Assembly (NCBI GenBank): GCA_015501595.1
Contig: JADNRX010000241.1
Span: 1-64,000 of the forward strand
Origin: Hymenopellis radicata
Lineage: Eukaryota; Basidiomycota; Agaricomycetes; Agaricales; Physalacriaceae
Reading direction: 5' to 3'
DNA length: 64,000 bases
Shown piece by piece: positions 23,144 to 33,904 of the stretch (positions are counted from its first letter, which is position 1; the number at the start of each line of letters is the position of its first letter). The translations under genes were made by a program, and so were the position numbers. The notes under the pieces are model-generated. The model did not search any database. It saw only the letters and a list, made by a program, of their open reading frames with translations, and was not told the DNA's origin.

Positions 23144-24128
23144 ATGAAGTCTTCCGTCGTTGCTCTCTCCCTCGTTATCCTGTCGGCATCTACTACTTTC
23201 GCCGCTCCGTTGGGTGAGTATCTTCTACTACTCTCTTATCGACTTGTTCGTCTGATGCGTACCTAGGCGCAACGAAAAGTCGATCAAACATGCTCACAAC
23301 TTTCTTCGATGAGGAAATGTACACGAAGAAGGACAACGTCCCTGAAGGCTAGTCACTTCCTCTTCTGACCATTCTATTCAGAGGACTAAAATGAACGCAC
23401 AGAACGTTCCAACATGCTGACAACTTTCTTTGACGAAGAGATGTACACCAAGAAAGACACAGGTTAGTTTGTGCTTTGCTTTGAGTTAACGCTTCGGTTC
23501 TGATTCTTGTCAGACTCTGCTCTCGGACGTCGCTCAAGTTCCAACGTGCTTACCACTTTCTTCGATGAGGAGATGTACACCAAGAAAGATTCCGAATCGG
23601 GTTGGTCTAAGCCATACCTCTTTCTGTGCACTTGATCTTAACATTCATTTACAGACGTTGCGCGCCGGGCAAATACGCGCACCGAGTTCTTCGATGAGGA
23701 GATGTATGCCGATGAAGACTCAGCAGGTATGTGTGCTTGTCTACTATTCGCGAAGAACTCTCGCTGAACGCACTGCCAGCTTCAGATGTTGAGCGCCGCT
23801 CAAACATGCTTACAACGTTCTTCGATGAGGACATGTACACCAAGAAAGATTCCGAATCGGGTTGGTCTAAGCCATACCTCTTGATGTGCACTTGATCTAA
23901 ACGCTCATTTACAGATGTTGCGCGCCGGGCAAATGCCCTCACCACGTTCTTCGATGAAGAAATGTACACGAAGGAAGCCGACTCAGACCTTCCAGGTTAG
24001 CGGCAAGCTTCATTGTTTGGGTCTTTGACTGACATTGAAACGCAGAGCGCCGCGAGACTCAGGAACGCTCGAACATGTTGACAACTTTCTTCGACGAGGA
24101 AATGTATGAGAAGAAGGACCTTGCATAG
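23144..24128 (+). CDS. Secreted precursor with seven Kex2-type peptide repeats
   Basis: Predicted 204-aa secreted precursor. Eight exons fit (23144-23213, 23267-23347, 23403-23462, 23514-23600, 23655-23726, 23780-23860, 23915-23995, 24046-24128) and every intron is phase 1. Exon 1 is a signal peptide ending ...STTFAAPLG. Each later exon encodes one copy of a peptide with core LTTFFDEEMYTKKD: variants are NVLTTFFDEEMYTKKD, TRTEFFDEEMYADED, NMLTTFFDEDMYTKKD, ALTTFFDEEMYTKEAD and NMLTTFFDEEMYEKKD. Most copies are preceded by RR (GRRSS, ARRAN, ERRSN) and followed by KK, as expected for Kex2 processing in the Golgi. This is the layout of fungal Kex2-processed repeat proteins, which include mating-type pheromone precursors of ascomycetes, hydrophobic repellent peptides and ustiloxin-type ribosomal peptides. 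No modifying enzyme of the ustiloxin (DUF3328) type is seen nearby. The first intron after a repeat needs a GC donor (23348). Product and role are unknown. Confidence 0.85.
23588..23940 (+). repeat. Duplicated exon-intron-exon unit inside the repeat-peptide gene
   Basis: The exon 4 end, intron and exon 5 start (from about 23583) and the exon 6 end, intron and exon 7 start (from about 23843) are nearly the same at DNA level, including the intron (gttggtctaagccatacctc in both). The intron match shows recent duplication of a unit of about 260 bp. Confidence 0.85.
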
Positions 24129-24389
24129 GTCCACAGCATAATTTGCCGACTACATTATATCTATATATATTGGACCGGTCTTTATAATCCCCCTCAAAGT
24201 GTATAATCACTGTATGTCTCCATATTCTACATCAATCATAATACTACGTCTCCTTCCGAAATCAATTGGTGGCTATTAGGTCACGGTAAAGTCATCGAAT
24301 ATGCATATCAAAATTCTACACAGACTGATACTTGAAAGCTGCGTAATTGGATTCATGAAGGTCGTATACTATTTATTACATCATAAACA

Positions 24390-25339
24390 TCAAGCGCGGT
24401 TCGCAATTTTCTTCTCTCTGGCCACAGTATCCTCGGATTCATGGGAATGAATCGATCCGCGGTCAGCAGAGGTCTTCTTGGACTTCTTGACCAAGAGGAA
24501 CATGATAAGAGCACCGATAAGGGCACCCCCGACGGCGCTTCCTACGGCAGCGCCGGCGATGGCACCAGCCTTGTTGGAGCAGGTGGCGGCAGTCGACGAG
24601 GCGGTTGAGCTACTGGACTCGCTCTTGACGTTAAAAGTCGTTTCCGGGATCTCATCTATTTTCTATGAGCATCACAGATTGTTGAGACATCGCACACTTA
24701 CCGGAAGCCCCGACGAGCTTTGCAGCGGTGTAATTGAATGTACCGCCGGTGACGACTGGGTCGGTGAACACCCAGTTCGGGAGGGCAGTGTCGTAGGGCA
24801 TAGTCTCGGCGATATACCTGTGCATAACCCGGTCACTAGGTAGTCAGGATTTTCAAAAGAAAGGCGCTCACTTGACGCCCGTAATGTTGCCACAGTTCGT
24901 GGTCCAGGAATCCCATCTAACGTGGTGTCATGAGCATGCGATAGTCACGGCGAAGGAAGCACTTACGTGGGCCAAGTATTGCTGCTATACGACTGACATG
25001 CAGAGCATCCGGACACCAACGTGTAGAAAATTGGGTTGCATCGCAGGTCATCGGCTTCATCCGCCGTGGGGATGTCGTACTCAGTCTGTCCACTGAGGCT
25101 CGGATACGGCGAGTCCTCCGGCATATCTTTGAATATTGCGTAAGTGTACAGCTCGAACGATCAGCGATGAACGCCTCACATCCTCCCCCGACCATCAGAG
25201 ACGCGATGTAGCAGGGGCTCTTGCCATCGTCAGACGTCAAGTCGAAACCATGGGCACTGCACGTCGCCGGGGAGTCAGCAGACACCATACCAGCGACGGA
25301 CAAGACGGCAGCGATGGCGGTAGCGCTAAGCGAGAACAT
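24390..25339 (-). CDS. Secreted/membrane glycoprotein with Cys ectodomain and one TM helix
   Basis: Exons run from the ATG at 25339 through a chain of short introns to a stop at 24390-24392. The protein has a signal peptide (FSLSATAIAAVLSVAGMVSA), an ectodomain with about eight cysteines (CSAHGFDL, SPCYIASLM, CSACQSY, TTNCGNITG) and several possible N-glycosylation sites, a Ser/Thr stalk (SSSSTASSTAATCS), a Gly/Ala-rich membrane helix (GAAVGSAVGGALIGALIMFL) and a basic cytoplasmic tail. This plan is common for fungal cell-surface proteins of unknown role. It is transcribed towards the repeat-peptide gene; their 3' ends are about 260 bp apart. Confidence 0.72.
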
Positions 25340-25830
25340 GGCGAATGTCTTTGAAAGTGGCTGAAATCAAAAACACAGGACACTAGCCACCCTCTCGTCT
25401 TCCTTCTTTTCTACGTAAACGCCACCTGGACACTCGGTTCTCTTGGATGAATCACCCGATGTCATGATCCATGTGATGAGGGACCCGAATCCGCGTTTCC
25501 TTGCTCTATTGCCTGGTGGCGCCGATGGAATTTGGCTGGGCGGTGAGTGGCTACACAGGGCATATCTGATTAGATCACATCTAGAGCCAGATATTTCATC
25601 TTATCACACCCCGTGCCTCGTTTTTATCTGATAAGAAGCACGCTGTATCGTTTGAGCACAATGGAATGGCAAGGGACAGCAAGGGACTGACCAAAAAGTC
25701 CTCAAGTGGCGCGACTTTATGCTCCGCGGATCTCTATATCCAGGCCTCCCATGTGCCTGGTGATTCACGTTCAAAAGGCGGGGTTTGGGGGAATGAAGAG
25801 TTCATTCGTATCCCTCGAAACGAACCGACG
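25340..25830. other. Divergent promoter region
   Basis: Lies between two divergent genes for surface proteins. No coding signal was seen; the in-frame ATG-less extension upstream of 25831 lacks motifs. Confidence 0.45.
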
Positions 25831-26543
25831 ATGAACTCCTTCAAGAGCTGTGTTACCCTGCTTTTCGGCGCATCCTTGTTTGCTCTGGTCGCAAGCGCCC
25901 CCGTCGAGGAGTGAGTGTCCACCAGCGAAGTTTGTCCTTTCCTAACCATCGGATATCACAGTATCGAGGCGCGCGTGCTGCCTTCCGGACACCCAGTCAT
26001 CGACAACAACTTTTTGGTAAGATTGCTGCTTCATTGTCGCCTCCCCGTCGTCGTCTGATCAAATTTCTTTAGTCTGAGTATGGTCTGATCACGTCTGGCT
26101 ATGTCGTCGAGGTATACTCCACTCGATATTCCTCAACGCTGCCGGAAAACTAAGGCTCACCCAGACTGCAATCTACCCTTCTGGATTCAGTATTCCAACT
26201 GAGACCATCACCGCGTGAGCACTCTGCTACCGACGCATGGACACTGACGAAAGAAGGTCATCCTTTCAGCCTTCCGTCCGGATACAGCGTGGCGTGGAAT
26301 GGCGTCTTCGACCCCGAGGGCGAGACGGTCTCCTTCTTCCCAGAATCCGTTCTGGAACCAGTTGAACTTCAAGACGACACTTCCACCGAGTCTCAGCCGG
26401 GAGCCCCGTCTAATACCGCCACCAGTTCCGCTGCTTCGAGCACTGCCAGCGCAGCGTCGAGCTCAGATTCGAATGCAGCCGGAATGTTGAAGCCCTCGCT
26501 GGGTCTTGCGCTCGTTGCCGTTGGAATGAGTCTTTTCATGTAG
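25831..26543 (+). CDS. Small secreted, GPI-anchor-like protein
   Basis: Predicted 165 aa in five exons (25831-25910, 25962-26016, 26073-26111, 26165-26214, 26270-26543). Signal peptide at residues 1-21 (LLFGASLFALVASAPV); a short mature domain with two similar SGY motifs (ITSGYVVETAIYPSGFSIP and LPSGYSVAWNGVFDPEGE); a Ser/Ala/Thr-rich linker; and a hydrophobic C-terminus (LGLALVAVGMSLFM) directly at the stop, as in GPI-anchor signals. There are no cysteines. Function unknown, probably cell-wall or surface associated. The start is chosen for its signal peptide. Confidence 0.7.
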
Positions 26544-26790
26544 AACACTCGAAACTGGCAGATGCAATGAATCAGGAGTGCAGATGTCTTCAAATGATAG
26601 TTACGTTCAACCAATTTACGTTTTTGAATGAGTCAAGTTTGGATTTGTATTGGCGGGTTATCGAATGAATAGACCGATAGGTAATGATGCTTCGCTGTGG
26701 CGTAATTTCCTATCAAGAACGTCAAATCAGCCGACCAGAAATTTCCCAGGCCAAAGAGACACCTATTCGATACTCACCAGTATTGGTAAA

Positions 26791-27621
26791 CTACCAGGCC
26801 AAAAGCTCCCGAATGAAAGTCGAAGTATTCTCTGCCTTCATCAAAGCTTCTCCAATCAACACTGCCCTTACTCCTTCATTTTGATACGTCTGCACGTCTT
26901 TGGGGTTCGAGATGCCACTCAATGCGCACAGGATCACATCTCTCTCCTTCACCATCTCCACCAGGCGGCTCGTGGTGCCCATATCTACCTGGAAATCGTG
27001 CAAGTTTCGGTTGTTAACACCGATCACCTTGGCCCCAAGACCAAGGGCGACCTCCATCTCCTTCGCGTTGTTCACTTCCACCAGGGGCTCCATTCCCAGT
27101 GAGAGTGAGTACTGATACAACGACGTCAGCTGCTCCTGCGTCAGCATCGCGACGATCAGCAGGACAGTATCTGCGCCCCACAGACGCGCCTCGGCGATCT
27201 GGTATTTGTCGAATATAAACTCCTTCCGCAGAACGGCAGGTCTATTGGGCACGTTGTCGATGGCTTGCCTGGCAAGCCGCATGTCCAGCAGAGACCCCTT
27301 GAACCACGTTGGCTCGGTAAGGACGGAGATGGTGGATGCGCCAGCTTGCGCATATGTGAGCGCCTGTACTGCAGGATTGATGGTCATAGCGATAGGGCCT
27401 TTGGATGGGCTGGCACGCTTGATTTCGGCCATAAGAGAGACAGAGGGGGATGAGCCAGGATTCTGTTTCAGTCTGTCGACGAAGGAGATAAGTTGGGGAG
27501 CCAGACCCATCGATAGGTAGGTGTCGAGCTCTGAAGGAGTCGTGCCAGGCGTGGTAGACGCCAGCTCTACGTCCTTGGCTCGCTGAGCATAGATTTTCTG
27601 CAGAATAGAGGGGGCAGCCAT
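26791..27621 (-). CDS. Stand-alone indole-3-glycerol-phosphate synthase
   Basis: Single-exon 276-aa protein covering a complete IGPS (TrpC-type TIM barrel), which closes the indole ring in tryptophan synthesis. Active-site blocks are intact: [70 protein letters not shown] and VLIGEALM. In most fungi this domain is the middle part of a fused protein with a glutamine amidotransferase and phosphoribosylanthranilate isomerase; here the frame starts with [20 protein letters not shown] and stops right after FIRELLAW, where the isomerase would begin, and neither partner lies adjacent. The sequence looks fungal, not bacterial. It may be a copy of the IGPS part of a fused gene located elsewhere, or the working enzyme. 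Confidence 0.92.
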   Translation of the reverse strand: MAAPSILQKIYAQRAKDVELASTTPGTTPSELDTYLSMGLAPQLISFVDRLKQNPGSSPSVSLMAEIKRASPSKGPIAMTINPAVQALTYAQAGASTISVLTEPTWFKGSLLDMRLARQAIDNVPNRPAVLRKEFIFDKYQIAEARLWGADTVLLIVAMLTQEQLTSLYQYSLSLGMEPLVEVNNAKEMEVALGLGAKVIGVNNRNLHDFQVDMGTTSRLVEMVKERDVILCALSGISNPKDVQTYQNEGVRAVLIGEALMKAENTSTFIRELLAW

Positions 27622-29368
27622 TGTCGCAGAAGTTTCCTTGGATCGCTACTTTCCAAGTTGCGCAATGACGGTCAGCTGTAACCTTAAGTATAACCCGGAC
27701 TTAACACGGCAATATACCTCCGAAGGACGGTCTCGCTCGGGAGATGGGCGGCGGTTCAATGGGGCTACTCATTTTTTTAAAAAAAATATCCACGGTAGAG
27801 CCAAATCTGGCATTCTACGCTTCATCTACTACGCGAAATCGCGGGCGTGGACTTGGGCGTGGAAGAAATTAAGAAATGAGCACGTGATCCGGCGACCAAA
27901 CTTGAAAAATGTCAAATGCCGGTTACTAAAGTTGCACTTCGCCTATGACACTGTCAATAGCACCCTTCTCTCGAGGCTCGGAGGTCGCGCGTCAGTCGCG
28001 GCTCATCCCACGCGCCCTTCAATGGGTAGCAAAACGCCCGCTTCTAGCACGGGGGCCTGCCTTTATCTGCATCTCTCCAGACCCAAACCAGTACAGTGGT
28101 GGTCGTCACCCCGTACGTCAGCCGAACATCTACGTCTTGCGAGGACAATATTCAAGAATTAGCAGGACTCTCTGCTCGCCGAATACAATATCTGCTTTGG
28201 AAGTGCTTCCGGCGTGACCGAAAAGTTTCCAGACTTGAATACCGCGGAACGAGCGAATTATATGTTGGTGCATAACTTGACCTATGAAAGGATTCCAACT
28301 CAAGTGCTCCTAGAGTAGGCATGAATCGAGGAAGAGGACGGGTATCATACCGCAACGATCGCCGCGCAGCTGCGCTCTATCCAGCAAGTCTGTCTTCAAT
28401 TGATCCTGACACAATAGTTGCTCACAATTACACGTTCTTTTAGCCTCTCCTTGGATGCGCTTTGTATACACATATGACGACCTATATCCACATAAAGCAC
28501 CCTCTGCTCTCGTCGGAATCCTACAGAAGTTCGACGAAGAGTATAACCTTGGGACTGATTTCGGTATCAAGCAAGCAGTCGAGCATATGATGGACCAACT
28601 GGAAGCCTTTGGAGATGTTGAAGACGCCGAGGATGATGTTAGCGACACTGTTGTCTTAAATGCTGTGACACAGGAACTTCCTCCCATGGAATACTTATAG
28701 TGGGATATTGCATTCTCGACTTGAAGGGCAGAAAAGTATCATCTGTATTTCTACTTGATCTATCACATTTCATCCACTAATTAGAAAGAGGTTCTAGATC
28801 TGTTTGGAGTCTACCTCGGAATAATAACCAACTCACGTTCTGCAGTCCATTCTGCCTCTGAATTGCGCATCTCAAAGGGTATGGGCCCGGTGTTTGGACT
28901 ATTGACCAACTATTTCGCGTTTCCCATTTCAATTGGTGCTTGACATCTTCGTTATAACACGAACACTTCTGCTGGGAACACTGAAATAGAATGGCCACCA
29001 GACTACCTCAGCACTCACATTCTTGCGTAATGGTTCTCTTACAACTGCAGTTCAGAGCTAAATCTTGGACACTAAACGAGGTACGTGTTTTCCACAATCA
29101 ATTGTAACACGGTCACCTGTTTTGAATAAGGCGCGGTGGCTCAAAAACCAAGACAACTGCAACACCGAATATCTTCAAGATGGAATTAGACCGACGATGA
29201 AATTTGAGTCGAAGATCCCATGATCCATCATGCGCCTTGCAAATGACCGCTTCCGCCTGATCTTCCGGTATAGAACCAGCTCGGTCTTTCCCCGGAATTC
29301 GCGAGGCCAAAAAAATCCATCATACTTACTTAAATGACAGTCGGACTCCCGTCGTCGAGACAGCTTCC
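27622..29368. other. Long gap with a possible gene relic at 28150-28700
   Basis: No complete gene is seen. On the plus strand 28455-28700 encodes a protein-like, acidic segment (KFDEEYNLGTDFGIKQAVEH, then FGDVEDAEDDVSD) ending in a stop, and upstream pieces near 28150-28310 and 28320-28410 read like coding sequence, but they do not join in one frame. It may be a decayed gene. A short A/T tract of repeated t/a occurs at 27770-27790. Confidence 0.35.
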
Positions 29369-30735
29369 ATGATGGCGCCCCCACTCATCATACTCGTCGT
29401 CTCCCTGTTCATCCACCACGCGGCCGCTCACCTCGTTGCACGCGCCAACCACACGGAGGGACATTGGATCGCGGCTTGGGCGTCCATGCCGCAGCTAACG
29501 GAACCAGCGAACCTGCCCCCAGCGCCCTTCAACACGTCCAGCGGTGTATTCACCAACGCCACCCTCCGGCAGACCATCCATGTCACCGCGCCCTCGTCAC
29601 ACATCCGCTTGCGTTTTTCAAACGCCTTTGGCACGACGGATTTGCCCATCACGGCCGTGACCATCGCGCGCCCGCTCAACGGCAGCGCTGGGAGCAGCTC
29701 CATCGACACAGGCTCGCTAAAGAACGTGTCATTCAGCGGCTCGACGTCGTTTACAATCCCTAATGGAGCGCTAGTTGTCTCCGACCCCGTCGACCTGGAC
29801 GTGGAAGCGCAGAGCGAGCTGACGGTAAGTATGTATTTGGCGCGCGGCCAGGCGGGGAACGCGATTACGAGCCATCCCGGAAGCCGCACGACGACGTGGA
29901 TGACGTTTGGAGACTTGACGCGCGCGCAGAACGTGTCCGGGGGGTCGACAGCGAGTGTAGCGCATTGGTGAGTACGCCAGTTCGTGTTCTACGCCTCATT
30001 TTAACCCGAAATTGTAGGTACTTCCTCAGCGCGCTGGAAGCGTGGGTTCCGCCCGCGCATAGCACGTTCGCGATTATTGGGGACAGCATCACAGATGGCC
30101 GGGGCAGCGACGATAACAAGAATAACCGCTGGCCTGACCAGCTCCTTGCTCTCCTCCAGTCATCCTCGAATACGTCTATCATCGCCATCGCTAACCAAGC
30201 CGCTGGTGGGAACCGCGTCCTCGCTGACATCCTAGGGCCCAACGCCCTCGGCCGCTTCGACCGGGACGTCCTCGCCCAGTCCGGCGTGAAATACGCCATG
30301 ATATTCGAAGGCGTAAACGACATTGGCGTCGCCGCCTCCACCGATGCGGCACAGCAGGCCATCGGCGACGCGCTTATCGCCGCGTTCAAGCAGCTCAGCA
30401 TCCGCTCCCGCGCGGCGGGGATACCCTTCTTCGGCGCGACGATAACGCCGTTCTGCGAACCCGGTTGCACGACAAGTATACAACCGTACTCGACGCCGCT
30501 GAGGGAGGTGACACGGCAGCGCGTGAATGCATGGATTAGGGATAGCGGGTGGTTTGATGGTGTGGTGGATTTTGACGCTGTGACGAGGGACCCGGCGGAT
30601 GTGGCTCAGCTGAGGAAGGAGTTTAATTCGGGAGATTATCTGCATCCGAATGTTGCTGGGTATCAAGCGATGGCAGCGGCGTTTCCTGTCGAGTTGTTTG
30701 CGCAGTGGAATGGTGGCGTGGATGGATGGGTGTAA
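29369..30735 (+). CDS. Secreted SGNH/GDSL hydrolase
   Basis: Predicted 438 aa in two exons (29369-29967, 30018-30735). Signal peptide (LIILVVSLFIHHAAA) at the start, possible N-glycosylation sites, then a beta-rich N-terminal part and the SGNH hydrolase domain. Block I is IIGDSITDGRGS with nucleophile Ser about 223; block II GGNRVLADILG; block III FEGVNDIGV; block V GDYLHPNVAGYQAM with the Asp-His pair. This arrangement matches fungal and bacterial secreted esterases acting on acylated polysaccharides or lipids. G/C-rich. Substrate not assignable. Confidence 0.88.
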
Positions 30736-31111
30736 GGGACCTATAAAAATCACTCTGATTCTTATATATTTTGTGCTGGAGTAGCTTCACGTGTGGCAAC
30801 CATCCTAGTTTGAGGGCAAGCTATGCTTGTTTAGGGTTGGAAAAGTGCTGAGCAGGAGGCGGACCGGTAAAGCAGCAGCGTATCGGATCAATTTCCCGAC
30901 TTAGCCGCATTTGTACCTTTAGCCAACCTTTCGCCGACCACCATAACATTCGTGATGTTGCTCTCACGCACGCACGGCCGTTCTTAATAATCAGTGTCAC
31001 TACCTAAACTTCAACGCCATGCAGCGAGTCGCCCAAATCCAAGAGCGGGAGATCCATAAAGTCCTCTTTCCAAGTGCGTCTATCTCCGATCGTCGTTACC
31101 AGATCTAACAG

Positions 31112-32034
31112 CCGTCCAGCTGTTGGGAGCTTCTTACCTTTGCTTGAGGCAAAAAAAGAAGCTATCTTAAAGACGCCTAAGAGAACCTTTGCATATGGAC
31201 CTACACCTCGGCACAAGGTATAAAATTCCGGTCAAATTATGCTTTCTGTGTGTTGAAACCTGTCAGTTGGACATATACTACCCGCCAGAGTCTTCCTTGG
31301 AGGGGCAAACGAAGATCTTGGTCTTTTGTTACGGAGGTGGCTTCACCTCTGGCTCACGCACGCTTCCCGCGCCCGCTGAGCTCGCCTATGGAAATCTGGG
31401 GATGCACTTCTCCCGACAAGGCTTCATCACCATCATTCCCGATTACAGACTCTCCCCAGAGGTAAAGCATCCCGAACAAGCTACCGATATTCGAGATGCG
31501 TTGTTGTGGGTCGTCGAGAACCCTCAGAGTCTTCTTTTCAATGGTGTGACGAACCCAGACATAGATTCCTTCTATGTCATGGGACATTCCGCCGGGGCCG
31601 TTAATGTCTTCACCATGCTGGCGTTGCCAGAGCTTTACTCAGACGTTCTTCATCCCAAAATCGGAGGCGTCATCCTTTTCTCTGCAGCGTATACATATGA
31701 CGCCACCAATCTCCGCACCGTTCAGGCTGGTACCGTGAAGGAATACTTTGGAGGAGATGCCACCTCCAAATTGCCTTTGTCGCTCCTTCAAGCCGCAGAC
31801 GCAAACCGTGTGGCGTCATTTCCACGAATCCTTCTTGGAGTGTCACAAAGAGATCCCCAGTCTTTCCTGGATGGGTCAAAGATATTCTCAGACGCACTTG
31901 TCGCTCGTGGGGTGAAGCACGAGGAGTTCATCGCCCAAGGTCATAATCACATCAGCGTAACGTTCTGTCTGGGAACCGGCGAAGGCGAGGATTGGGCGGC
32001 CGATGTGGCGAGGTGGATTTCGAGTACGGCTTGA
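31112..32034 (+). CDS. Alpha/beta hydrolase (HSL/BD-FAE-like esterase), 5' end uncertain
   Basis: The two supported exons are 31112-31217 (ending TFAYGPTPRHK) and 31267-32034 (starting LDIYYPP), a junction typical of kynurenine-formamidase/esterase-like hydrolases. Motifs: oxyanion hole YGGGF, DYRLSPE, nucleophile elbow GHSAG, and a late His in GHNHIS. No signal peptide. An upstream ATG exon at 31019-31073 has a good donor but is out of phase by one base with the next exon, so either the start lies elsewhere or the gene has a 5' lesion. Reading through the intron from 31189 gives an open but motif-poor start. Confidence 0.72.
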
Positions 32035-32522
32035 CTTGATATCGTTATTTAGAGTACTAAAGGCAGTTGTAACTTGTATCAACCGGGGTAGAGAACGATC
32101 TCAGGGGTAAATTTAAGTTGTCACCACGTGACCCTGAATCTGCTCTTTGCGACCGAACTATCTGCGCCTTTGGCTCTAAATATCTTTGACGGAGTCTTTG
32201 TCTTAGCGTTGGGCCGGCAATTACACTCTACCGTTGGTCTCAAAACAGTACCCCATTTCCGATTAGCCAAAGGCTCCAGGTTGCTCGCTGGTCAAAGCCG
32301 GCCTTTTGTTCGCCACTTGCTGCGACGCCTTGGACTTCCATCGTGCAAAGGGTTCCCACACATTGCTTAATTTGACCGGAGATAGGCACCGCAACATAAC
32401 CATCAATGTACCATACAATCTATTGACAAATGGAGGACGCCTTCCTTTGTCTCTGTGGCCGACCATGAGTTCGTCTATAAAACTGACCAAACAAGCGCCC
32501 TCCGAATATCCATTTCCTAGCT
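32035..32522. other. Intergenic gap
   Basis: No coding signal; likely the 3' region of the hydrolase and promoter of the zinc-finger gene. Confidence 0.45.
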
Positions 32523-33426
32523 ATGTCTCGCTCTTCGTCGTCGAAAGACCAGTCTCTTCCGTTCTACATGAACGTCGACGTCGTTCAAAGCCCCCGCTCG
32601 CCTGGAGGAAGCGCATCGACTCCCGGCCGCTCGTGGGGCTCCGCTTCCGGAGTTTCTGCGTACCCAAATGTTCGTGCTATCGTAAGTGTCTCTTTTCTTT
32701 AGCTCTTACAGCGCGTTTATTGATGGACATACAGCTTCCACCGAAAACCCAACCAGGATTAAGAACTTGCCATATATGCAACGAGGAGGTATTGCATATG
32801 AGGGGGCATGTTCTCGAACACAACAGACGGCCTGACGGGTACGAATTACGACTCTTCGCCTCTGTAGCAGCGCGCTGACCTTGTGGCATTGAAAAGGATT
32901 TATTACTGTCCGATATGTTCCTTCCGCACTCCGCTGTCCGGTGAAAACACTCGACACGCGGAGGAACAGTAAGAGGTTCATTAAAACACATTTAACGAGC
33001 AGCTGAAACCTATACTTTAGTGAAAAATACGAGAAAGCTCTGAAGAAGCGACGCGACGCTGAATCTTCTGGCGGTTGGTCGTCGAAACGACCTGGAAAAA
33101 CGTCTCAAGCCCAGCCACAAACGAGCGAGGCTCCGTCGTCGTCGCCCTCGAAAACTCGACGGTCTGGACAAAAGCCGCCCGAGGCGTCCAATGTCACGTT
33201 CATCTCCTCGACCAACGTCGCATCAGCAGCTATGGCGGCGGCGCTCCCGCCGCTCAGCCACACGCCAGGACCTCCCGGCAGCTCGTATTCCAATTCCGCC
33301 ACGACGCTCCCCTCCATTCGATCCTTCTCGTGGTACCACCACCCCCAAGATCAGCGGGAGCCTGAACAGCTTGACAGAGCGAGCCTAAGACTTCCCCCGA
33401 TTAGCGATTTAACGAGGCGCCGCTGA
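32523..33426 (+). CDS. Small C2H2-like zinc-finger protein
   Basis: Predicted 246 aa in four exons (32523-32681, 32735-32838, 32897-32968, 33021-33426; sum divisible by three). A Ser/Pro-rich start is followed by two putative fingers: CHICNEEVLHMRGHVLEHN and YYCPICSFRTPLSGENTRHA, the second ending in a second His after the splice (AEEH). A lysine-rich helix (EKYEKALKKRRDAE) and a long Ser/Pro-rich tail ending in basic DLTRRR come next. Probably a nucleic-acid binding protein; spacing is not the classical C2H2 repeat spacing, so DNA binding is an inference. Confidence 0.65.
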
Positions 33427-33788
33427 GGGAACCGGATTTGGAACTAGAACAAAGCAAGGGCATATTTTACTACTTATATCACCATGCACCCGGACATTCA
33501 TGACACCCACCATTAATACATTGTTGCTATCCTAGTAATTCAATGTGAAGATTTGCGCCTGAACCTCGCACCCACTCTGAACTCATGTGGATCGGCCTGG
33601 TATGAGGCAAATACTGCAATGGGGGCAAATTTCTCTTATATCATTGATCTAATCACTGGCAATGAACGTTAATGAACCGATATCGGGTTCACCTCGGAAA
33701 GTAAGTTCACCAACGAAGTGTAGAAGACTTTCAAGTTGATTCTGAGGAGCTATTTATACTGATATGAAACAACACCGCATCTGTTTAA
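33427..33788. other. Intergenic gap before the tRNA
   Basis: Nothing recognised. Confidence 0.45.
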
Positions 33789-33873
33789 CCGACTTTAGCT
33801 CAGTTGGAAGAGCGTCAGACTGTAAAGGATATCTGTCATCTGAATGTCGCCTGTTCGAACCAGGCAAGTCGGA
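33789..33873 (+). tRNA. tRNA-Tyr (anticodon GTA) with a 12-nt intron
   Basis: The acceptor arms CCGACTT and AAGTCGG pair perfectly. D arm GCTC...GAGC, anticodon stem TCAGA/TCTGA, T arm GCCTG-TTCGAAC-CAGGC. The anticodon loop starts CTGTAA with GTA at 33822-33824, and a 12-nt intron follows the base 3' of the anticodon, as in eukaryotic tRNA-Tyr. Internal A and B boxes serve as the promoter. Confidence 0.9.
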
Positions 33874-33904
33874 TATGTTAACTTGTGTCTTCTTTTTTCG
33901 CAAG

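Noticed and set aside
23144..24128. Reading the repeat gene as a typical mushroom mating pheromone precursor
   Set aside because: Basidiomycete pheromones are short, lack a signal peptide and end in a CaaX box; this protein has a signal peptide, seven repeats and no CaaX.
23144..24128. Calling a ustiloxin-type biosynthetic cluster
   Set aside because: No DUF3328, tyrosinase or peptidase gene is seen in the flanking 20 kb, so only the precursor-like gene supports it.
23200..24130. CRISPR-like array because of regularly spaced repeats
   Set aside because: The repeats are coding exons separated by spliceosomal introns in a eukaryotic gene; spacers are introns that resemble one another.
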